Shown one piece after another: positions 57,164 to 64,000 of a stretch of DNA of 64,000 nucleotides. The translations under genes and the position numbers were made by a program. The stretch lies in contig JAESUZ010000457.1 in assembly GCA_017311185.1 (NCBI GenBank), forward strand, positions 310,001-374,000, in the 5' to 3' direction. The notes under the pieces were generated by a model. That model had not been told where the DNA came from. It saw only the letters and a list, made by a program, of their open reading frames with translations, and searched no databases. Within the stretch, counting starts at the first letter, position 1. Each line of letters starts with the position of its first letter. Source of the DNA: Proteles cristata cristata. Taxonomy: Eukaryota; Chordata; Mammalia; Carnivora; Hyaenidae.

Positions 57164-57191
57164 AGCAGGACCTTTTAAAAAGCAAATGTGT

Positions 57192-57394
57192 TGGGGTGCT
57201 TGGGTGGCTCAGTCAGTTAAGCATCTGACTATTGATTTCAGCTCAGGTCATGATCTCACAGTTTGTAGGATCGAGACATGCATTGGGCTCTGCACTGACA
57301 GTACAGAGCCTGCTTGGAAAGCTCTCTCTGTCTCTCTGTCTCTTTTTGCTTGTGTGTGTGCACTCACATGTGCACTCTCTCTCTCAAAATAAAC
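57192..57394 (+). mobile_element. CanSINE, 14-bp TSD
   Basis: tggggtgcttgggtggctca, gtcagttaagcatctgacta, ttgatttcagctcaggtcat, ctgcactgacagtacagagc, CT-rich region, tcaaaataaac. TSD aaaagcaaatgtgt (57178-57191) versus aaaagcaagtgtgt (57395-57408), one difference. Confidence 0.94.
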
Positions 57395-57512
57395 AAAAGC
57401 AAGTGTGTAAAATAAAAATGGTCATGGTTATAGATGTGATTTTTATGGATCATGTATGTTTCCTGGTCACCCCCAGGACTCAAGTTGGTGTCTTGTTTTA
57501 AAAAGTTTTTAA

Positions 57513-57763
57513 TGGACAAATATATGTTTGCACATATAGGAGGATTAGGAGGAACTTGACGGAGGAACAAGGGGGAGAAGAAGGGTGGAAATGGTGGGGG
57601 AAAGGGAGAGAGGCAAACCATGAGAGACTCTTGAATGCTGACAAAAACTGAGGACTGATGGATGTGGGAGGGAGGGGGGGATGGGAATAGAGGAGGACAC
57701 TTATGGGGATGAGCACTGAGTGTTATGTGGAAACTAATTTGACAATAAACTATTTGTAAAAAA
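57513..57763 (+). mobile_element. L1 3' tail, sense, 12-bp TSD, same subfamily as the tandem pair
   Basis: tggacaaatatatgtttgca, ggaggattaggaggaacttg, gacaaaaactgaggactgat, gatgagcactgagtgttatg, aaactaatttgacaataaac, A tail. TSD aaaagtttttaa at 57501-57512 and 57764-57775. It shares rare features with the pair at 56552-57163 (acatccatcag, gttttt-gtcagcattc, caataaactatttgtaa) but points the other way. Confidence 0.93.
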
Positions 57764-57775
57764 AAAAGTTTTTAA

Positions 57776-57990
57776 ATGTTTATTTATTTTTAAGACAGAG
57801 AGAGAGAGAGAGGGAGAGGGAGAGAGACCACAGGGGAAGGGCAGACAGAGAGGGAGACACAGAATCTGAAGCAGGCTTCAGGCTCTGAGCTGTCAGCACA
57901 GAGTCCGATGTGGGGCTCCAGTTCATGTAGCATGAGATCATGACCTCAGCTGAGGTTGGATGCTTACCTGACTGAGCCACTCAGGTGCCC
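57776..57990 (-). mobile_element. CanSINE, antisense, its tail hit by the L1
   Basis: tgtttatttatttttaagac, GA-rich stretch, acagaatctgaagcaggctt, gagctgtcagcacagagtcc, gcatgagatcatgacctcag, actgagccactcaggtgccc. The L1 at 57513-57763 landed in the T-rich (tail) end of this SINE. Confidence 0.93.
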
Positions 57991-58029
57991 TGAGAGTCAT
58001 TTTGACATCAGGGGATGCCCTTCCCTTCA

Positions 58030-58225
58030 ATATCAAAATTTTTTTTTCACATTACTTTTTTCCTTGGAGTTTCATTTCTACAAATATGGCATTGGTAGAT
58101 ATTCTACTATTAATCAATATTTGCATCACTAAGATAACTCCTACCTCCTCATGAAAACTACTTCTTTAATGTACTGCCAACTTTAGTTAGCATTTTCTTT
58201 GGCAGGTCTTAATTTTTAATAGTTT
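58030..58225 (-). mobile_element. Old L1 ORF2 fragment, antisense, right part of a split host
   Basis: ggcattggtagatattctac, tattaatcaatatttgcatc, ttctttaatgtactgccaac, tttagttagcattttctttg. Diverged, but follows the antisense L1 ORF2 block that normally lies next to the fragment at 56360-56538. Confidence 0.6.
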
Positions 58226-58984
58226 TCTTTTCAGGGTGCTCTCTGTTAGAGTCTAAAATCCAGGCAATGATGAAGTTCTAAGCCACCGGGAAATAAATAC
58301 TATGCTCCACCATTCTTGGGCTAACCCTGCCTAAGGGCAGTGGGAGAAACCCCTGTGGACTTGGAGGCCTTCTCAATAATCTGAAATCATGTAGCAATCA
58401 TGTGTTTTGCTTCAGGTCGGTGCCACTAGAGACCACATTGGGAAATTTAGAAGTAGCTGACACCAAATCCACCCCAACTTCAAAAGAAAGCTCGACTCGA
58501 GTTGCCATTGCGGCTGACAGGCTTTCTGAAGCAAGCTCCTGGGCCTGTGTTGAGTAAGACAAGTAGAAAATCTCCTTAGACAGTTTAATTAAGTTGAGTG
58601 ACTTTCACTGTTCTGGAAAATAAACCAAACCATTTTGTCTATTAGCAGAAATGACAATTCAGCATTCAGGCAGACTGCTGAATTAATAAAAGTTCATTTA
58701 AAAAATCCATCTTTTAATTAGAAGTCTCTGCAGACCCAACCACCGAATTACAGACTGATCTGACTGGAAAGGACAGGGAGAGGTTTGGGGGCCAAGGCCT
58801 GCACCAACCTGGTGCCTCCTGAACGTCCCTGAGGGCACTTCACTAGGCTCCTCACCAGCATCTGCAGAGGAGATATCAGACCCTCTGTGGAAGTGCCAAC
58901 AGCCCCCCTGGCAAGGTCTTGGACGGTCTTGTAGATCTTCTAAGACCTACATGGAACTTACTAGAAGGCAGTTAGTAGGGTCAG
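58226..58984. other. Unique intronic sequence, candidate conserved block
   Basis: 58430..58740 has no repeat signature and includes gctcgactcgagttgccatt, agacagtttaattaagttga, tgctgaattaataaaagttc and catcttttaattagaagtct. It looks like constrained noncoding sequence by texture only; no alignment supports it. Confidence 0.38.
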
Positions 58985-59175
58985 AGAGGGCTGTTCAAAT
59001 CCTGGCTTCCCAGCTCCCTAGCTGCCTGGCCATGGGCGAATGACTCGCTGTATGAGCCTGGAAAAGTGAATAACAGTAGTCCTTACATAGGCCATAGGTC
59101 ATTATGGGATGAAAGAAGGAAGGCCAGCTGTCATTGGTGTGACTATTACTGCTGCTACTATTATTATTATTTCTC
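58985..59175 (+). repeat. MIR element, sense
   Basis: gctgttcaaatcctggcttc, ccagctccctagctgcctgg, ccatgggcgaatgactcgct, gtatgagcctggaaaagtga. Sense MIR, diverged; tail ends in an ATT-rich run. Confidence 0.68.
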
Positions 59176-60300
59176 CTTGGCAGACTGGAATAGATTGTGA
59201 GTTAGCCATCTAGAGCTCTTGCCTGAGCTAATTCCATAAACTCCACAGCTCCTTTTCTCACCTCTGTAAAATAAATAAATAATATCTGTCTATCTTGTTC
59301 TACAGAGTTCTAAGGAATAAGTGTTTTAAGGTCTTGAAGATGAAGAGAGAAAAGAAGAGAAATGATCACATCATTCTGAAACACAATTCGCTGAGGAAAA
59401 TATTTTCCCCAAATGGCATCTATATTGAGAATGACATGACTCAATTCCTCAGAACATAGTTTACTTACATACTAACCCTATGATGGTGTAGTGTGCATTC
59501 ATGATTTTTTAAAGAAAGTGTTGCTTTCATGGGGGACTGTCCTCACAGACCTGGTGAAGGAGCATGTATAACACCCGGAGACTCAAGAGCATAAACAGGC
59601 AGTGTGTAGCCTTGTGCATTAAGGGAGGCAATGAGCTCTGGCTTCTAGCTTGGTTTCTGTTTCATTTGGTTTCCTTCCCCACCTATGTAAGTTAAGCTGA
59701 GGTGACATCATTGTCACTGTCATCATCAAAAATCTGTTGCAGACCTTCCTCGTAAAGCCAAAGTCCCGCCTCCCATCCCAGGGCAAGCCCAGTGCCTCTA
59801 GCAAGGAGAAGGAGACCATTTACATAGACTGAATCTGGACCCACTTTAAATGTGTCCTCAACCTGGAAGCACCTTGTGGGATCCCAGAGATGACTGCCCA
59901 TGAATATATGATGTGCATGACAGGGGGCCCCATTGCAGATGACAGGCCACCACCTTCTGAGGAATATATTTTAGCATATGTTGAAAGTTGCACCAAGTCC
60001 CTAAATGCTCACCCTACTGACTCCATCCAGGGATTCGTGGACCCCAAATTAAGAAAGACTGCTTTATACGAGAGGAATTTGTAAAGAAACAATAAACTAA
60101 ATATCTGCAAAACTGAAAATCCCCAAAATTATTTGGTATTTAAAGAAGTACATGGCAATAATCTCTCTGTCACGCAGAAATTTGCGAACTATTATTTTCA
60201 TATGTTAAAGTTTCAGATATTGCTCTCTTCAAAGGAGCATTTTGAAATTTGGGTATACGTAGATAAACTTGCTTTATCTGCTCAGTTAAAAAATGTTTGA
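59176..60300. other. Unique intronic sequence
   Basis: No exon recognised. 59990-60060 (gggattcgtggaccccaaat, taagaaagactgctttatac) resembles the end of an old dispersed repeat I cannot name. Confidence 0.42.
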
Positions 60301-60532
60301 GGGGGCACCCAAAAATGGGTCACTCGGTTGGTTAAGCGTCCTACTTCAGCTCAGGTTATGATCTCACAGTTCGTGGGTGCAAGGCCGGCATTGGGCTGTG
60401 TGCTGACAGCTCAGAGCCTGGAGCTTGCTTCAGATTCTCTGTCTCCCTCTCTCTCTGCCCCTCCTTCGCTAGTGCTCTGTCTCTTTCTCTCTCAAAAATG
60501 AATGAAAACATTAAATTTAAAAATTTTTTTAA
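60301..60532 (+). mobile_element. CanSINE, full length with a short internal insertion
   Basis: gggggcacccaaaaatgggt carries an extra A-rich insertion in the head, then cactcggttggttaagcgtc, ctacttcagctcaggttatg, gctgacagctcagagcctgg, CT-rich region, tcaaaaatgaatgaaaacat tail. Probable TSD ttaaaaaat at 60286 and 60533. Confidence 0.92.
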
Positions 60533-60541
60533 TTAAAAAAT

Positions 60542-61474
60542 ACCAACTGTGGATGGAGCATGCTGTCAGAGATATTACGACACCGAGAGAAGGGGACTTT
60601 TCCAACTTTACTGCATGTGCTTTCACTTCTTCATCCCACCCCTCCTACTACCCAGTAGGACATCTGCTGGGGCTGTCCTGGACCAACCCTACAGCCATAT
60701 GTTAAATATTCAGAAATTTTACAAGCCAAGCGCTTGTTAAATTTTACCACTGTGACATTGGCCATTGTGGGGGTAGGCTACACTAGACAAACCAGCAAAG
60801 GCTACAAATCACAAACCGAGTCTTTGTTCCATCTCAGCCAATCTACCAGGCACCCATGCCTCATTCCCTAGTTATGTATGTGCAGTCAACCCCCTTGAAG
60901 TGTTCACAGAGATAGTACCTGGCTTCCTGGCTTCCAGAACAAAAGCGGAAATGCATTAGCAGTGAACCGTAAGGAAGAAACTGGTGCCAAACTTGATCTA
61001 AATGGCACATTATTTAAGATGAAATCTGAAGCTGTTTCTGTGAATGTTTCGGGACCATATTCATGGAATGACTGAAATAGTGGTTGAGTTTGAAGACCAG
61101 GCAAATTTGGGATCTCCCATCAAGAAGGCCTCATGGTGATGCCACAATTGCAGACACTGCCAGCCACATGGCCACGTGTGGTATCAGCACTGAGGCTCCC
61201 GCTTTCCTGATTCTCCCTCAAATTCCCCAAAGATACTTTGAGCCAGAAACATCACAATAGGCATAGAACCCTGATGTTCCTTCCAAGGCCTTGACATCCA
61301 CTCTCCTGGGCCCTGCCCCTTCCCCAGGCCAGCTGTAATCATAGGAGCATCCTGCCACCTTGCTCTACAGCCTTTCTCAAACCTTCCTTCTAGGAGAAAC
61401 TTACACTGCTTTGAGCTCTTATGGTATTCTGCTGACAGGTATCACATGTCACTTACTACATTTGCATCATAGCC
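60542..61474. other. Unique intronic sequence
   Basis: No gene or repeat recognised. Confidence 0.42.
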
Positions 61475-61482
61475 CGTGTGTG

Positions 61483-61527
<45 letters not shown>
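61475..61527. repeat. (TG)n microsatellite
   Basis: Imperfect gtgtgtgcgtgtatg runs into a pure (TG)n tract from 61489 to 61527. A second, impure TG/CATG tract lies at about 61755-61800. Confidence 0.97.
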
Positions 61528-61528
<1 letters not shown>

Positions 61529-62639
61529 CACTTCCATTAGCCTACACCTACCTGAATCCCTGGAGCTATGTGGGTTTCATATCACTAACATGTGAATGAA
61601 GAGTAAACCAATCAATGAAAAAATGTGTACATCTATGATCTACCAAATTCAAGTCCTGTGCAAGGCACAGGTGACCCAGAGTGGATCGGTCTTCCTTTGT
61701 GTCTAATTTCTGGGATATTGTGTTGTTAATGTCAGCATTAGCCAAGAGCGGTCTTGTGTATGTGTGTGCATGTGTGCATGTATACATGTACACATGTGTA
61801 GGGAGAGGAGTTCAGTGTGCACACTTAGCACCATGTACCTGAGCCATCATCTCCAAGACTGTGGAGTGCTCCATGTTTTAGGATCTGAGCAGTGCTACTC
61901 AGGAGAGAGAAGAGTCCTTCTTCTGGGCAATGCAGCCTGGCCTGCTACTTTCAATCCACTCCCTTTTCAGAGAAGGAAAGCCAGCCCTAAAATCCTACAC
62001 CTGTAGTCATTGAGAATAAGAGCCCTGCTCCGGGACCCACAAGACCCCCTATCTTAAATCAAATCTGGCCACTGGCAACCTGTAAGCCACATGCCAAGCC
62101 ACTCTGGGGAGCCAGACACATCAGCAGTTCTATAGTAGGAAGGAACAGGATGCTGTTTGGGTTAACCTCTGTGGGCAGGACGTAGGCCCCTAGATCAAGT
62201 CCCTGACTATGAGACAAGAAAGGTAAAACCAGACTGTCCAAAGAACCGAGCAGGGCTAGAGTGGCAGGGCTGCTCCACACACCCGATACAACCCTAGACT
62301 GTGGGAGTGACCTAGCTGGCCAGGTGCTCGTCAATCAAGCATCCTAGGATGACTTGAGAGCACCTCCAAGGTTGTAGGGAGGACGTCTGTGTGGACAAAT
62401 ACCCCTTAACAATGTGATAAGTGTCTCCTCTGCACAGGAATATCTTTAGGTTTGAAGAGGTGAAGGTGGCAAGGTGACATGCTTGGATGGACTTGGTATG
62501 TCAATATTCACAAATGAATGGTGTCTTTTATCAATATAAACAGCTTGAAGTGTGCTGGGTTTTCTCAAGGGTATAGAGAGAGGCCAGCTGCAGGATGAAA
62601 AATTATGGAGGGCCAGAGCAAAAATGACTTTAGATCAAG
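61528..62639. other. Mostly unique intronic sequence
   Basis: 61610-61700 faintly resembles the unnamed repeat at 11955 (caagtcctgtgcaaggcaca, ggtgacccagagtgg). An impure TG/CATG run sits at 61755-61800. No exon. Confidence 0.4.
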
Positions 62640-62790
62640 GAGTGAGTACGTTTGCTCTTCCACATTACATGTGAGTAAACTGAGGTGGCATCGCCTGTTC
62701 ACAGTCACACAGGGACATGCTGGCACAGCTGGGCAGGTCTTCTGGTCCCAGATGTTCTCAGGTGAATGCACACTATGTGACCATGGACTT
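62640..62790 (-). repeat. MIR element, antisense, diverged
   Basis: cttccacattacatgtgagt, aaactgaggtggcatcgcct, gttcacagtcacacagggac, agctgggcaggtcttctggt. Antisense MIR core. The 183-codon frame at 62605..63156 runs across this and is chance. Confidence 0.62.
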
Positions 62791-62994
62791 GGCCATACAG
62801 CAGGGGATGCAGGCAACACAGTGCACTCCCTGCTCAGCACTGTGAGACGGTGGCATCTTTCGAGCACTATAGGTTGGCTGGGGCAGCTTCCTCAAGCCTG
62901 GGGATATGTTGTTCTCCAGAAAGCTTCTACAGCACACAGTAAAACACTAGCTCCAAGCCTGAACAGTGAGAACACTCAAGCATTCCAGATAGCT
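62791..62994. other. Unique intronic sequence
   Basis: Nothing recognised. Confidence 0.4.
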
Positions 62995-64000
62995 TTAATT
63001 TCCACCAAAGTTCCCCAACTGGGATTTCCAAACCATGTCTCCTATTCCTTCAACTTCCGGCTTACTCGCTGCTTCTCCATCCTTGCTCCTGTCATTTATC
63101 ATGGTGACATCAACATCCATGGGGACAACCAGAGCCCTAACCTCTCCCCTTCCTGACCTCATAACCCACAAGGTTCTTGATCTCTGCCCCTGTTAAGCCT
63201 TGACTCTTGTTATCATAAATTACATCACTACCTCTGACATCCTGGTTTCAAGCATCCTTTCTGACCACACCAAGCTGTCCAGGCCACTTACTCTACAACC
63301 CCAACTGCCACAAGCCCTTTTCCACTATCCATCATTTTCTGTTCCTTACTTCCTTCATTGTTCAGTAGGTCCCACTGTCTGCTTCTCATTTCCTCCACCT
63401 TCACCTCCTTGCCCCTCACCTCTTATGTGATACTCAAGTAGCAAAACTTCAGACTATGGTTTAACCCAATGCTCACCTGCTCTGAGCCACACTTGAGCAA
63501 TTTACCTGGCCAGAAAAATGACACATCTGGGCTGGCAGGCCTCATCTTACAAGGACTGCTGAAACTCAAAGCACTGACTAGGGAGCTAGGCAATCGGACT
63601 ACGTTTTCTATGTGAACTTGACCCCTATTCTTTGGGGTGCTCTTCAAAAGCATCCTCACCATCAGCTCATCACTTTGCCTCATATTCAGAGAAGAGATGA
63701 GCGATCAGTCTCTTGTCTTCCTCCACCAAATCCCGAGGCTCCCTGTGTCTACACCTGTGTTCTCCCTCACCTGCTGTGAAAGCAGAGCATCCCTGTTGCT
63801 TTAGAAGGACTGGTATGCATGTGTTCTTGGTACTATTCCCTCCTGGGTTTTTGACGTCTTTACCCCTATAGTTCTCCCCTCTGCTCTGAAATGTCACCTC
63901 TCCCTTTCTACTCCATCATTTCCATCAGCAAACAAAGATGTTGTAGAATTTCCATCCAAAGATACCTCTTAAAAACAAATCCTTCCCCTGTTCAGCATCC
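62995..64000 (+). mobile_element. L2 LINE body: decayed endonuclease and start of the RT region, runs off the edge
   Basis: Plus-strand frames keep the wording of the L2-type endonuclease: VIYHGDINIHGDN (family: GDFNIHVDD) near 63090-63130, then TLVIINYITTSDILVSSILS followed by DHTKLS near 63201-63280 (family: TLDLVITNN...SDHHLLSF). Further on, catttccatcagcaaacaaa, gatgttgtagaatttccatc and taaaaacaaatccttcccct match the L2 region before the reverse transcriptase. Several stops and frame changes show it is long dead. The start is approximate. Confidence 0.72.

Larger units (their letters stand above)
23947..64000 (-). other. SLC24A3: Intron upstream of the SLC24A3 exon (incomplete)
   Basis: This stretch precedes the exon in transcription. 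I found no further exon, no CpG-rich first exon and no promoter, so the preceding exon lies beyond the right edge. SLC24A3 is known in other mammals as a very long gene with large early introns, which fits over 40 kb of intron here. The content is unique sequence plus the repeats listed separately. Confidence 0.75.

Noticed and set aside
62605..63156. 183-codon plus-strand open frame
   Set aside because: It runs through an antisense MIR and into the L2 remnant. Only its final part resembles a protein, and that belongs to L2 in a decayed state.

Overview
This is mammalian nuclear DNA from a carnivore, most likely a cat-family (felid) genome. Two repeat types support this. Many tRNA-derived carnivore SINEs (CanSINEs) begin with the motif ggggcgcctgggtggctcag and end in a CT-rich, A-rich tail. 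Several young L1 fragments carry the carnivore 3' UTR (in antisense, tttattgtcaagttggtttcc). The felid call is inference from recalled consensus sequences. No bacterial, viral or plasmid gene is present, and there are no rRNA genes, functional tRNA genes or CRISPR arrays.

The only convincing protein-coding sequence is a 77-bp exon on the minus strand at 23870..23946. Its 25 complete codons contain HEFPNDIFTNEDRRQG followed by AVVLHVLC. This matches the segment just before and into the first membrane helix of NCKX3, the K+-dependent Na+/Ca2+ exchanger encoded by SLC24A3, and differs at many residues from its paralogue NCKX4. The exon has a polypyrimidine tract, an AG acceptor and a GTAAGT donor. 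If the call is right, the whole window lies inside SLC24A3: 23947..64000 is the intron before the exon and 1..23869 is the intron after it. I found no other exon, no CpG-rich first exon and no promoter.

The rest is intronic sequence with layered repeats. The oldest layer is L2 and MIR elements, MLT1 LTRs and several ancient families I recognise as recurrent but cannot name. An L2 endonuclease remnant runs off the right edge from about 62995. The middle layer is old L1 pieces. The youngest layer is felid-type L1 3' ends and CanSINEs, many with clear target-site duplications (TSDs).

Layout. 1-24 kb: old L1 (1090-1900), inverted L1 (3838-4264), MLT1 LTR (5780-6206), MIRs (7.5-15.7 kb), L1 inserted at the edge of an L1 (18.8-19.35 kb), a CanSINE (19.85 kb), then the exon. 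24-41 kb: mostly unique sequence with SINEs, MIR, L2 and MLT1. 41-45.7 kb: a rearranged L1 ending in a 100-N assembly gap next to a GGAA repeat, then a SINE cluster with one SINE inside another. 49.4-50.6 kb: a complete L1 insertion with a 20-bp TSD and an inverted 5' end. 56.3-58.3 kb: a repeat nest in which an old L1 is split by a tandemly duplicated L1 tail, an opposite-facing L1 tail and two SINEs. 63-64 kb: L2.

I looked for an undescribed system and do not see one. The points most worth checking are the exon, the duplicated L1 tail, the fold-back SINE at 34.9 kb, a 50-bp near-identical duplication at 11.4/12.85 kb, and the GGAA-flanked gap.
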